A DNA stretch of 64,000 bases from positions 372,001-436,000 of the forward strand of contig CP099423.1 of NCBI GenBank assembly GCA_024114885.1. The letters are read 5' to 3'. Positions 9,911 through 20,947 of this stretch are shown piece by piece. This DNA comes from Septoria linicola. Lineage: Eukaryota; Ascomycota; Dothideomycetes; Mycosphaerellales; Mycosphaerellaceae. The position numbers and the translations under genes were made by a program. Under the pieces are notes generated by a model, which was not told the DNA's origin, did not search any database, and saw only the letters and a list, made by a program, of their open reading frames with translations. How positions within the stretch are numbered: position 1 is the stretch's first letter; each line of letters begins with the position of its first letter.

Positions 9911-10438
9911 TGCGCGGCTTTAATGTGGCGCATCGAGGGCTTCCGAGAGCCAGAGAGGCATCTGGCTGATAGTCGTGGCTGAACTTCCTCGTCAATTAGC
10001 TTGTCTATACCGTTTACTCCGGTTTTACCGTTGCTTTCAAGGTTCATCACTTTCTCATTGTGAGCTATGCAACCATATATCGAAGCCTGAAGAATGTTCA
10101 TGCCACCAAATGCAAGTTCATGGTTAGTAAGGTACAGCAATGGATCGTTTGAATGACAGCCATTGAAATGTACCTCCACAAACACACTCCGGACATCTGG
10201 TTGTGTAGATTAGTTGGCGCCGCGACTTCTTCGGTGACAGTATCTTTCATGAAGATCTCATAAGCACTAAGTCGTTTATCGCACATGGGTTTACGGGTCC
10301 CTGCATGTAGGAGACGATACCGAGTAAGCAATGGCACCTGATATGCTATAAGATCAATAGCTCGCTGGAAGTCGCCTTTGAGATCTCGGTATCGCTGCCC
10401 TTCACTTCTTCACGCCTGAGCCTACCACTACTATCATC
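9911..10438. other. Intergenic region between the two small secreted peptide genes
   Basis: No gene is supported. A TATA-like CTATAAGA at about 10346-10353 precedes the next ATG by about 90 bp. Confidence 0.55.
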
Positions 10439-10763
10439 ATGAAGACTTTCTCCGTTGCAGCAGCGATATTCGCCCTTGTGGCCAGCGTGATCGCAACACC
10501 TGTGGATCCAGACCTTCCCAAGAGGCAGACGATTCAAGTTCCGTGTGGTCCACCTGGAGTAAGATTTACCTGAGCCACACGTAGAGCGTACCAGTGACTG
10601 ACGAGTCTCGCACAGTACTATGTGTACTGCAATCCTGGCGGACGTGTGATCTGTGATGGCAAGACAACTTGGTGTGTAAGTGCTACAAGCTCAAAGTGAG
10701 ATGCTGGATGATGCCCGCCCTCTGTACACTACCTCGTTTTCTGGTGCTGATGACTGCCAGTAG
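10439..10763 (+). CDS. Small secreted cysteine-rich peptide 2 (60 aa)
   Basis: Exons 10439-10558, 10616-10675 and the stop codon alone at 10761-10763 give 60 residues. Residues 1-19 are a signal peptide (MKTFSVAAAIFALVASVIA). A short pro-segment ends in PKR at 27-29, a likely Kex2 site. The mature part of about 31 residues has four cysteines (VPCGPPG, VYCNPGG, ICDGK, WC at the very end). Introns are 57 bp (10559-10615) and 85 bp (10676-10760, GTAAGT...TGCCAG). The second intron lies exactly before the stop codon, as in the paralogue at 9604. I do not recognise the family. Signal, size and cysteines suggest an apoplastic effector or antimicrobial peptide. Confidence 0.78.
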
Positions 10764-11193
10764 TAAGCGAACAACACGAAGTGCTCAGCGAAGGAGACAT
10801 AAGAGGCCGCTTAGGAGGCATTGGCCTCGTTTTGGGCATAGGTGGAGAGATGAGCGGCTCGTATTGAGTATTCGGCGAATTGGCTCGAAGAAACTAGTCT
10901 TTCAGCTCTTGTCCCATAGCCTCGAAACGCTTTCATCTCTGCGCCTGAGCCATTTGCACTGCGTCCAGAGACGCGCGCACAACATTTCAATGCGTGCCAA
11001 TGACGAAGTCCTGATAGGTTGAATAGTGGGTGGAAGATACAGGATTGAAAGCAGTGAAGAGGAGCGGCCATCACGGTTCCATATGCAGGGACGCGACATC
11101 TTGGCGTGCGCGGACCCCTGATAGCAGCTCGGACTTCACCAACGTGGTCACTTTCTGCTTCACTGTACAGAAGTCTAGACAGACAACACAATC
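10764..11193. other. Intergenic region
   Basis: No supported gene in 430 bp. Open frames on the minus strand are not accompanied by a start or domain. It should contain the promoter of the next gene. Confidence 0.5.
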
Positions 11194-12179
11194 ATGCCTT
11201 CACGCGTGTCGCTGGCGATACGTCTGGCCGTGGCATTCTATACTGCATTGGCAGTAGCAGCTTCCCAACAGCCACTTTTGGGCGATCGCGAATACAAAGT
11301 TGGCGACAAGATCCCCATCACATGCTTGAATCGCACAGTGTAGGTCACGCGTGTTTGTGCCTTGCTTCGGCTCTGTGAGACATTGACTAATTGGAAACTT
11401 CATACAGTGACACGGGCGAGCACATTACAGACGAGAATAACAATCTCGTCTATGTCCCAGCTTTCACCTGCAACGAAACCGGCCGACCTCTCGAGCTTAT
11501 TTTCGGCGTGGAAAAGGACATCAATTGCACCATCGAGTTCATTGATGATCCGTTCTTTCACTTACTCGAATATTACGTTCACAACGATGTACCTCTCACG
11601 TGCCGGATACCCACGAAACCTCTCGCGCCTTCAGTGTTGAAGGAGGATTTTGAGCAGAGCACAAAGGATTCGACTGAGGGACAGGGAAGCTTGAGCGACA
11701 TCTATACGCCTATGATCGTTGCGCTGGCAGGAACATTACAGCTGAGTCATCTGCATGTTGCTACGCATCTGAATGTCTTGGTACATGCTGCGCCGAAGAA
11801 CGTTGCGCCAGGGACGATTGCTGCGGCCACGGCGTATAGTATATCGCGGGACCCGCCTAGTAGGATTGTCATTGGAGATCCGCTGCCGCTGCAGTTCAGT
11901 GTGAGGTGGTACCCAAACACGTTGCTCCCAAGTGGTTGGACCGGAGTGGGAGGACATTTGACGTTCTCGACTCTGGTATATTGTTTTTTGACAGCGCTGG
12001 CGACAGCAGCAATCTGCGTGGCGTACTTCAGAGGCATTGAGCTGCCGCGAAGATTGAAGAATCACGGGCGGGAAAGAACGAGCGGCATTGAGAGGGGTGG
12101 ATTAGGCAGTGGACTGGGCGGATACGGCATTACTGGCGCAGCGAATGGATATGGATATGGAATAGGGAAAAGAGATTAG
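11194..12179 (+). CDS. Conserved fungal signal-peptide, single-pass membrane protein
   Basis: Exons 11194-11339 and 11408-12179 flank a 68-bp intron (GTAGGT...ATACAG) and give 305 residues. There is a signal peptide at about 1-22, then a luminal/extracellular region with CLNRT, FTCNETG, INCTIEF and LTCRIPTK, i.e. four cysteines and N-glycosylation sites. One membrane segment follows near residues 236-258 (FSTLVYCFLTALATAAICVAY), then a basic tail and a glycine/tyrosine-rich C-terminus (GLGGYGITG...GYGYGIG). I recall this layout as a conserved ascomycete protein of unknown function, probably of the secretory pathway. The frame is intact, in contrast to its neighbours upstream. Confidence 0.8.
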
Positions 12180-12484
12180 AAGCGTCAATGAAGATGAGTT
12201 TGAAACGCGGGCAATTGCCACGCCTCACGATTTTGCGAGGAAGGAGCGACTAAGGCAGTTCTGTCGCACCTTCCTGATCGGATACCTGTATGGACGTTGA
12301 TCCGACTTCAACTCAACTATGATCTGGACATCTGCATCCCTCTTGGGAAGCTCTATTACATTCTTTCTGCTTTCCTGCTTCCGAATATCACTGCACGAGG
12401 TCTGCACCGCAGAGTCTCTCCAGTTGGCACGGTGAAGGCTGTGCTGCGGAACACCTTCTGTCGATACTCATCCTCAACCTAGAG
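12180..12484. other. Short intergenic region between convergent genes
   Basis: This is the 3' ends of the membrane-protein gene (+) and the following minus-strand gene. No gene seen; it should hold both terminators. Confidence 0.5.
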
Positions 12485-13225
12485 CTACACGTCATTGAAC
12501 TCTCGGCCGACCTCGATATCTGTCCACAGCAAGCGGATCGTTGATGCCTTTTCGCAGCCTTCATATCCTGCGACGGACTTGCCCGGCAGTGGTATCAGCT
12601 TGGCTTCCACATTGGATTCTGGAATGCCCAAGCACCAGAACCGCTTTCTCCACCACCCCTCGATTCTTTCGGTACAAATCTCGCACCATTTGCAGTCCCT
12701 TTGCCCGATGCTGTGAAGCGTATATGGATTGCGCTGACGAACAAGACCGGATCTCAAAGCAAGTTGCCGAGCGCGCTGACTCCCATCACCGGTACATATC
12801 GCTGGCTTTGCTTCTTCATCGTAGCACTCGATCTGGATGTGTATCTGGTCCCTGGCAGCGAAGGACCTGATGTGCTTGCGGACGAACTTCGGGAAGGACG
12901 CGGAATGCGAACGCTTATCACTGCGCTGTGTGACAGAGCAGTAGCCATGCCATTTGAACAACACCGGGCTGAGCGTCAGGATGTCTGTACAGAGGCGGGA
13001 GCACAATTCATCTGGGCCTTCAGGCGGGAAGAGTGGATGGCTGATCCTGCCCTCGCATTCGACTCTGAGGGACTCTATCAGTAGGTACTGTTCGAAGATC
13101 ATGACCTTGAGCTCTTCCGGCAGGATCCCGATATCGATGGGCTTAGAGGTCTTCTTATCGATTTTCCCCAGAAAGTGATCTGTGGCACTGGAAGCCTGTT
13201 CGTGGCAACGACACTGGTTGGCCAT
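12485..13225 (-). CDS. Hypothetical protein with F-box-like LPEEL segment, paralogue 1
   Basis: It is 246 residues, a single exon from ATG at 13225. Near residue 33-49 it has GILPEELKVMIFEQYLL, resembling the LPxEl start of fungal F-box-like domains. A RISHPLF segment and a cysteine pair (CKWCEIC) follow. The same order, LPxEl helix then HPL/HPF about 20 residues later, recurs in the genes at 13523 and 14839, so these three are diverged copies of one family. No catalytic motif is visible. A role in protein degradation would be a guess from the F-box resemblance. Confidence 0.65.
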   Translation of the reverse strand: MANQCRCHEQASSATDHFLGKIDKKTSKPIDIGILPEELKVMIFEQYLLIESLRVECEGRISHPLFPPEGPDELCSRLCTDILTLSPVLFKWHGYCSVTQRSDKRSHSASFPKFVRKHIRSFAARDQIHIQIECYDEEAKPAICTGDGSQRARQLALRSGLVRQRNPYTLHSIGQRDCKWCEICTERIEGWWRKRFWCLGIPESNVEAKLIPLPGKSVAGYEGCEKASTIRLLWTDIEVGREFNDV

Positions 13226-13522
13226 GCTGAGGTCGTGATGTTCGGCAAATCGTGTAGATGAGCTATGTGTTCTAATGTTCTGTCGTGTAGAGACTTCCCA
13301 AAGTTCCCTTACGAAGGAGAAGCGCGAGTGTAACTCTTATGTCACACGCAGTGCCGAGAGCAAGGTCGGACACCATACCGGTAGCGAAGAAAGCTTGCTC
13401 GCCTCGCCTGCCCAATCAGCCATACCATGTCCCTATGCCGGCTGCGAACCTGGTCAGCAATATCTCAGACGCAATAGGACAGCAACTCTGCAACACTTCG
13501 GCCGACAGAACGCACGTTAGGG

Positions 13523-14155
13523 TCACAGAGGATTTTCTGAAGCACTCCACTCCTTCACATTAACCCCAAACCCACTTCTCTGAATCAAATGCTTATCAAG
13601 AAACGAATACCACTGATGCCGCACATGCTCAATTTCATGCGCGCAAGCATGTCCAAAAGCACTACAATTCGTCAACCATTGCGTACACCAACATCTCAGC
13701 CCAGCAAATCTTCCAGGCTTATATTCGAGAACCAGGAAGTTTGCCGTGATTCGAAAGTTCTTGCACTCAGGCACACCGCAGTACTCGTCATGAGATCTGA
13801 CGAAGCCGGGAGTGATGTTTCCTTTGAGCCATTCTTCTGGTCCGAGGGTGCGATGGACGTAGGTTTGTAGTGGTGCGCTGTGTAAGACGACGAGCCAGAT
13901 CTGTTTGCGGAGTGTTGCTGGCCATGTCACGTCTAGAAAAGGATGTTGGACCAGGCCGTGTGCAGAGATGTGAGGAGGTTTGCGTCGGATGAGAGCTTCC
14001 AGGATGAGGAGTTTGAGCTCGAGAGGGAGTTTGGAGATCTGTTGGAGTACATCGCCTAATGGAAGCCGGCGCTTCGGCTTCTTTGTTGGCGGTCGGTGGT
14101 TGGCCATTATCAAATGGAGTTCGCGGCCTTCGCTTGTCTCAAGGTCCATTGACAT
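13523..14155 (-). CDS. Hypothetical protein with F-box-like LPLEL segment, paralogue 2
   Basis: It is 210 residues from ATG at 14155; an internal ATG (residue 17, MANHRPP) is an alternative start. SKLPLELKLLILEALI is followed by LVQHPFLDVTW and HSAPL, which align with QHPLVDDTW and HATPL of the 14839 protein. A Cys/His-rich stretch (RCWCTQW, FGHACAHE) comes near the end. It lies on the same strand as paralogue 1, about 300 bp away. No known function. Confidence 0.65.
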   Translation of the reverse strand: MSMDLETSEGRELHLIMANHRPPTKKPKRRLPLGDVLQQISKLPLELKLLILEALIRRKPPHISAHGLVQHPFLDVTWPATLRKQIWLVVLHSAPLQTYVHRTLGPEEWLKGNITPGFVRSHDEYCGVPECKNFRITANFLVLEYKPGRFAGLRCWCTQWLTNCSAFGHACAHEIEHVRHQWYSFLDKHLIQRSGFGVNVKEWSASENPL

Positions 14156-14838
14156 TTATTCGTGATCAATCCTGAATCGATCGCTTCCTGGAATGGCATG
14201 CTAGGAACGGACTGTCACTTGGAGACGCATGCTGCGACGGACTTGACCTTTGTTTCGATCTCGGACACACACGGAAGGGCATTCCCCAGCTGCATATAGG
14301 TCACTTCTGGGCCACACCGACTCACGACCTCGAGCTTTTACACCAGTCTGCGCTTTCAATAGAGCCTCATACATGCTATATTGCTCTCATTCTGGAAGCT
14401 TGAAAGTTACCAGCCGGCTGCTGCCGTGCTTCGGTACTGCGAAACGTGCCGGCGTCGTGTTATCGGCATGCCGACTTTGCGCAGTGAAGCCAAATACTGC
14501 CTGTGGCATGTCTGTTGGAGTCTTCTGGCGTCGCCTAGGTTCCATGTCTCAGAGTGTCATCGTTCTTCAGCTTGAACAGCGGGCATTCCAGGTGCTTGGT
14601 CGTGCTTTGGGCCTCCTTGCTTGCGCGATTCTCACAGCGGCAATAATGACCAGGCCATTGACTGAAAGATAGACCATACTTTCGTGCCTGGAAATGATGA
14701 CGATCGCAACCGGACTTCGTCTCGATCATGGACTCGTGGTTGGCTCGAGTACACAAAGTTCCGGATATGGGCGGATGAGCAGCATGAAAAACAAGAGCCA
14801 CCACCCAGCTTAAGCTAAATCCTCCGCCACTGATCGAT
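14156..14838. other. Intergenic region between divergent F-box-like paralogues
   Basis: This is 680 bp with no supported gene. A 140-codon frame at 14250 has neither domain nor family resemblance. The region must contain the promoters for both flanking genes. Confidence 0.5.
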
Positions 14839-15774
14839 ATGCCATCTCTGCGAGCTTTGCGACGTTGCATCTACGACTGGTGCCTGGAACATGGACGGAA
14901 GTCAAAGACTTGCCGGGAAGTGTCGGAGGCGAGCATCGTCGACTCAGCCGGAGCACTCCCGCATCTTCCCAGGGAGATTCGTTCGCTGATACTTGACGCA
15001 TGGCTTCGCCTGCACGCTCCAGAGATAGTTGGAAAGTATGGCAGGATACAACATCCTCTCGTTGATGACACATGGAACAAGCTTGACGATGAAGCATTCT
15101 TGAACCTCTTCCATGCGACGCCGCTCGTGGTCAAGAACCACTTGGGAGTGAACAAAGTGTCATCACGGGCCCCTCTTGTACACTGGCTAGAGATCACTCC
15201 GCAATTTCTCATACTCTGTGACCATCACTGCGGCAAGCTTGCACGGAAGAAGATCCGCTTCGATGTGTACTTGACGATCACGACACAAGATGACTGTACC
15301 CACAGCAGAATCGTTATTGAAGCCACTCTGGAAGATGGAGACTGGATATGGACGGCGACATGTTACGGAGGGCCGACAGACGGAACAGCATGTCCTGGCA
15401 GGTGCGCACGCCACGCCATAGCTATATGGCAAACGTGGACTGAAGACTTCATGCAGCGCGAAGGTCTGCCAATCAAAAACGCCAGATTTGAGATCACATT
15501 TGTACGAGAAGCGCGGATAGCCAGAGGCATGAGATGGGCAAAGGAGAATCCTTGCATGGCTTTGTTGAATGTGATAGGTTGGACTGGACTTGGTATCATC
15601 CTTCCTGCTATTCTCGTTGCAGTGCTGCTGTACGTCATACCGTTCTGGATGGTCTGGAGTGCGAAACTAATGCTTGTTTCATCGAAGAAGCATTGGTTGA
15701 AAACCAGGATCCGCTTCGAACGGACTAAGAGAGTCATCAAGCGCATCAGAAGCTGCAGGATGTCATCGCGTTAA
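14839..15774 (+). CDS. Hypothetical protein with F-box-like LPREI segment and membrane anchor, paralogue 3
   Basis: It is 311 residues, single exon. HLPREIRSLILDAWL lies near residue 43, then RIQHPLVDDTW and FHATPLV, shared with paralogue 2. GRCARHAIAIWQTW corresponds to the ACAHEIEHVRHQW part of paralogue 2. Unlike the others it continues into a hydrophobic stretch of about 30 residues near 242-273 (VIGWTGLGIILPAILVAVLL and following), then a strongly basic tail, so it is probably membrane-anchored. Whether the membrane part was gained here or lost in the copies is unknown. Confidence 0.65.
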   Translation: MPSLRALRRCIYDWCLEHGRKSKTCREVSEASIVDSAGALPHLPREIRSLILDAWLRLHAPEIVGKYGRIQHPLVDDTWNKLDDEAFLNLFHATPLVVKNHLGVNKVSSRAPLVHWLEITPQFLILCDHHCGKLARKKIRFDVYLTITTQDDCTHSRIVIEATLEDGDWIWTATCYGGPTDGTACPGRCARHAIAIWQTWTEDFMQREGLPIKNARFEITFVREARIARGMRWAKENPCMALLNVIGWTGLGIILPAILVAVLLYVIPFWMVWSAKLMLVSSKKHWLKTRIRFERTKRVIKRIRSCRMSSR

Positions 15775-16362
15775 TCACCTGACCACACTCCGCAGGATGT
15801 TAGAAGTGCAGCGCTCGAGACAGAGATTCGCTTGTGTTGCGGTAACGAGCATCTTTGCCCTGCAGCTGGTGACCGGCACTGTAGCCGACATGCGTATGGC
15901 AGGGGTCTTGAGCCGCGCTGAAAAGTGAAGTGAAGCGTCATATCGCGACATCTCGGCCTCACATTCACGGAACGATAGCACATCTTGCCTGGCGACCGTG
16001 AAGTAATCAGAGCTCCTCTTCTCCTGGTTGCGCTTATACCGCACGCTATGAGGTCGAGCAATCGCGAGCCGCACCTTGTAGATGAGACTCAGTCCATGTA
16101 CGCAGAGCTGCATAGCTAATGGACGCGGGCAAACGGTAGTCATTGTGTTGGGTCGCGCAAGCCTGCAGCTTTACATTAGCGGACAGCTTGACTACAAATA
16201 AGCGCGTCAAACCCCTGTATTCGTTGTTTGCAAGCGGCTGGCTTACAGCAAATGACTTCGACGAATAGTTTGCGACTTTGAATGTTCAAAAATCATCCTC
16301 AAGCCGAGCAAAGGCTCTCTTTTCATCTAATACCGTCGTCGAATAACCATCTCTCGGGCGAG
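15775..16362. other. Intergenic region
   Basis: This is 590 bp without a supported gene; the 3' part is the presumed promoter of the DUF6604 gene. The frame of the next gene is open upstream to 16282, but homology begins at 16363. Confidence 0.5.
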
Positions 16363-18966
16363 ATGGCTTCCCATGTCAGTTGTCGCTATGAGTTGCACAA
16401 AGAAGCAAGCAACAGACTCACAAGATGGATCGTCAATACCGCAGCCAGTTGTCGCCGTAGCTCAGTGCGGCACTGTGGCGAGAATGGTACAGTCTCAACG
16501 GCTGAGCTTTTGCGCCATGCTGAGCTCATTGTTTCGTGGAGGCCGCGCATTGCAGTGCCCGTTCATGTCATCGAGATGGCTCAGGAAGTCATAGCTGGCA
16601 GAACTCAAGCCGCTGACTTCTACTCGAGCCAAGTTCTGCGAACGAAAGCAGAGGTCGAGAGCGATCAGCGACACCGTCACTTCATCTTAGTCTTGCAGAA
16701 GATTCACAACCTTCTACGAGAGGCGAAGGCGAGTGCTGTTGATCTGTCGACATCGTCACACGGAAGAAAGCCACGGACAGCTTGCAAGACACCTGCTTTA
16801 GCAAATCTCTTCGAAATTCTTGAGCTTGAGGAGTCCGATTACACGACCCTATCCACCAAAGCGACCAAGAAAAATGCCACCAGCTCTCACGCTCGCGTTC
16901 TGGCAGCGGCTACAATGCAGGTGGACCGGACCGAGGAGAAGTGGTTCAAGTTCTGGTGCTTTCTGACCGATATGCGCGAGATCCACGACTTCGCCCTTGA
17001 CGCTTGGTGCGACTGGCAGGCTGGTGACCTCAGTCTTGATGTAGCAGCTATGGTGACAGACATCGGCGCCGAGATAATCAGTGCAGCACACTTTGAACTC
17101 TCTCCTAAGCATAACGAATTCATTTTCTACCAAGATGCTGTGAGCCTCATCAGAAGTCAGGTCGAGCCGAACAGCGCCTGGTCCTCTCGCACTCCCCTGG
17201 ACGACAACAATGCGGGACATAATGTCTCAGACGAGCTCGAGCATATGATGCCAGTTGCAGGCCGCATGGCAATCAGTATTTGCGACCACTGGCCAAGTAT
17301 CAATGACAATATCAAGCACGAATTTGGCGCGGAGCCGCAGAAGCAAGCGAGATATGTACATCCTGTGGTCGCACACGAAGACTTCTCTTTTCATCCTTTC
17401 GCGGAGGCACTATGGGCAATGCTGCCAGATCTTTGTCGAGCAGTTCGTCGAGGATCCATCGTCAACCAACGCACGGCCGAGCTGATCAGTGGACCCATGG
17501 AGATGGAGCACGTCAAAGGTGTGACGCTGGCCTTTGTCAATACATTACAGATGTACCTCAATGTTTTTGAACTTATTGGCGACCAATGGCATGAGGCTTT
17601 CAGCAGGTCTACCTGGCGGTGCGAATAAGACGCGAGTGCTATGCTTGCTTACCATACTATGCAAAGCGAAAAGCAAGAAAGTTGTGCACCAGAAGTCGAT
17701 CAGAGTCTACCTTCGAAGTTCCACAAAATCCTGAGCAACTACATCCCGGACCTGAACTACGACTCTACCCGTAGTCAGAGTAGCAATCATCCTGTCGACA
17801 CAACTGCAAGTCTGTTGAGAGCTGGTGGCCATCAAGCCTCAAGTCAAAAACTCCAGGAGTACGAGGAAGCCAGCGTGCATATGCCAGTCAATTTGAGAGG
17901 TCCAGTCGGCTTTTGTAAGACTCTCCCTGTGTGGTTCGGCAACACATTCGCCCGACAGAAAATCATAGCGCACAGTGGTGGGCTTGGGATCGTCAACACT
18001 GATGAATTTGTTCTCACTTCCGCGCATCTATATCGATGCATGAGACAAATGAATATGCTCGACCATCCTTGGCCAGACATGGACTGGTTTATCGAAGCCC
18101 ATAGCAGGAAATGCACCTTTGTGCAAGATGTGCCCAGTCACCGCCCAGCACGATCTTTTGCCGCGCACTTTGGGCTCGCTCTAGGCATACCGGCGTCATT
18201 CTTCTCCTCGATGCAAGATGAATGTCGTTTACGAGGAACCAGTTCTGGAAAAGCTTGCAAAATGAAATCTGGGAAGATGAGACCGATCGAGTCGCCATCA
18301 GACTTCTGCCGCGAGAGCTACAACTTTGTGAGGGAGGCTAGCCTGCTGCAAGCTGTGCGCGGCGATCCGACCTCAGTCGCATTGCAGAAGATACTTGCAA
18401 GAAAAGAGGCAAGCTCCAGCGACAAGCGCAAAAACGCTCGCTCGGTGAACTACACGATGATGCAACTCCTCCGATGTTACAAGACTGCTAGAATTGAAGA
18501 TGAACTGACGATGAACTTCGACTATGTATCTTTTTGGATCGTATGTCAGCAGTTTCTAGATGAAGTACGAACCACTCTCGAGAAGCGGAAGTCGGATGGC
18601 TTCATGCCTGGCAGCGGCTTCGTCATGGAGATCTTCATCGATCTGTGCATCGCAGAATCAGCGGGTACACTCGAGCATTGCCAGTTGGCCGCGGCGGCCG
18701 CAGTGGCTGACCCATACATTCGAGCAGTTGGTGGAAAATACACAGCGCTGGCGCGAGCGAGAGCTGAAGGAAAGAGGCAAACTACTCCAATCGATGTGGA
18801 TCAGGTGCCAGAGGCATGTAATCAGACTGCTGACGAAGAAGCTTCCAGCAGTGGAGCTGATGGAAAGTTGCCGCCATTCATGACCCGAGCACAGGTTTAC
18901 GACCTTGCTGAGAATGTGAGGAGATTGACCGAGAATCGGCCAGGTAGACGAGGTCGACGTGCGTAG
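16363..18966 (+). CDS. DUF6604 domain protein, copy 1 (apparently intact)
   Basis: The N-terminal about 250 residues (YELHKEASNRLTRWIVNTA, then TAELLRHAELIV, a conserved helix pair, and a disordered linker with ATKKN) are a DUF6604 domain, a Pezizomycotina family of unknown function. The frame is open from 16282 to a TAA at 17626, and again in the same frame to 18966. A 48-bp GT-AG intron at 17619-17666 (GTGCGA, TTAC branch, CAAAG) removes that TAA and keeps frame, giving 851 residues; the alternative is a nonsense mutation. The ATG at 16363 is preferred because its position relative to the domain matches the second copy at 37122. There is no signal peptide or membrane segment. The C-terminal half shows no motif I recognise. 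Confidence 0.7.
17619..17666 (+). other. Putative 48-bp intron in DUF6604 copy 1
   Basis: GTGCGA donor, GCTTACC branch-like sequence and CAAAG acceptor. The length is a multiple of three and it contains the only in-frame stop (TAA 17626-17628) of the gene. The weak donor means a nonsense mutation is possible instead. Confidence 0.5.
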
Positions 18967-20947
18967 AGTGTTCAGAGTCAGATGGCCGGAGCATCCATGA
19001 TGGTCGGCAAGAATAGCTCGCTCCTGCTCGAGCATTTGGCTAGTCGTATACACTGGATACTGACATTGGACACGTCCGGATCAAGCAAGGCAATGAAACA
19101 AGGGGCCGCAACGGAGCACGCATAATTGTGACTAGTCCTCAACCCATCAAAGCTCACGCCCCGTGCAATCACTCCTATCTTTCGCGTGACGAGTCCAACT
19201 GCCGACGCGATTGCAGCTTTATCGATCTGCGTGTTGCAAGGTGCTCGGCACAACACTGAATCACCTGTTGGCTACAGCGGCAAAAGTTGCTGGTCCTCAC
19301 GTCCGGGAGGTCTGTATGGCGCAAGCTCGCACCGAATCCAATCGAATAGCGTAGTTGGCTGCCGTCTATCATGGCACGGGCTTGAGAGACATGGAAGAAT
19401 CAGTGGAAACATGAGCAGCAGCAGACTTTGGAACGAGAAGCAGGAATGCAAACGATGACAGAGCTTGTCTGTCAGAACATCAAAAAGCAATGTGCTCACG
19501 CAATGCACTCGACCAGCGGCGTACAAAGAATGAGTAGCACACCGAGACCTGCTCTACCTATGTGACATCAATGCACAGTCGGCCTGTGTTCTGAGCTGGC
19601 AGTTCATACAGGCGCCCGGCCTTCGGATCGACAGGAAGCAAAGCTATCTGCCGAGCAGCATGATGATAGCCGAGCAGAGATCCAGTCCCTGTACATGGAA
19701 CATTGTCCGTGATCTAAAAGAGATGTGTGCGCATTGTTGCGTTCCTGCTAGTGTAGTCAACAGTGATGTGGTCTCTTGAATCACTCCAGCTCGCATGATA
19801 GCCGTTGCTAGTTGTTGTCAGCAAATCGAAAGACTACTTGAATATGGTAAAACCTACATTATCGTTGCCTCCGTAGCCCGCGATGGGCAGTTCTCTTGAA
19901 CCTTCTCGATGATTGTGGCTCATAATGAAGGGTTGCGACAGTAAGAGTTCCTGGGCTGGAAACGAACGACGCACGTCATTGTGATCGAGAGTGTAGTTAA
20001 TTTGGAGATGCTGGTAAGGCGTGTTGGGAATGTGTTGATACATTTCCAAGTCGCCGGATGGTCGAGCTACATGTAGACATTGTAAAGTGACGAAGATGCT
20101 GTTTCCCCGAGGCGAATGCTGTCGGCATGAACCAACAAGAGAGACAGATTTGAAGCAGAGGCAGTTGTTCAGGTCAGACAATTTTGCCTAATGCACTATT
20201 TTCTACGCCATCTTGGTCCAGGTCTCATTGATCTTGAACGAGTGGACCTATGATTAGTCGATTTCCTGAGCCACGTGCTAGGGTTGTCCTGGGGCGCTGT
20301 TGTTGATCTAAGTAGCGAGATCGGTCCGCCTTGCGTACCCCCAGGGTGTACGAGACAAGTTTATGCTAAAGTCATGCTGTGGAATGGTGAAATCAACACC
20401 GCATGCGATAAATGCCCATAAAGCTGAGACTTGACTCGCAGCCTTCTCATGCTTGGCGCAGGTCAGCCTCGTCAGCTCAGCTTCATGCTTGATGTGACGA
20501 TGGAAAGTGCTAGCCGCAGTCCGATGACAATAACAGCGTAAAGCGGTGTCGTTCGTAGACTCCAAATTACAGCGGATCTGACCAGCTGTAATGCTGCACA
20601 GTACGTCGTGAACCTTGTCGAGATCGACACTCTGCATGGACAATGTAGGACGATCGAGCACAACGGTGCCACAGACCCAAATCTGTTCCAAACCAGGCCT
20701 TACATGACAGGGGCCCTGTTCCGGCTTTGTGCTTTGTGACACTCAAAGGGCATCAAATGTGGACGTGCCTGATCCGGTACCGGAACACGGTCTGACCTCC
20801 GTTTGCACTTCTTTGTTCGTCTGCAACACCACCATCTGCAAAGGTTCGAAGTGTGGTCCTTTAAAAACTCTTGACCGCACAGCAGTCTATGCATATTTGA
20901 CGCTATTCCGCTGGCCTGTCGTCCGGTTTTGCAGCACTTTCGTCTCA
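18967..20947. other. 2.0-kb intergenic region
   Basis: No supported gene. Minus-strand frames at 19834-20181 and 20308-20742 are 115 and 144 codons but begin with non-ATG codons and have no domain. The plus frame of the following kinase is open upstream from 20729, so that stretch may be its leader. Confidence 0.5.

Noticed and set aside
19834..20742. Two minus-strand frames of 115 and 144 codons
   Set aside because: Neither begins with ATG and no motif was found; the second also overlaps the leader of the kinase.
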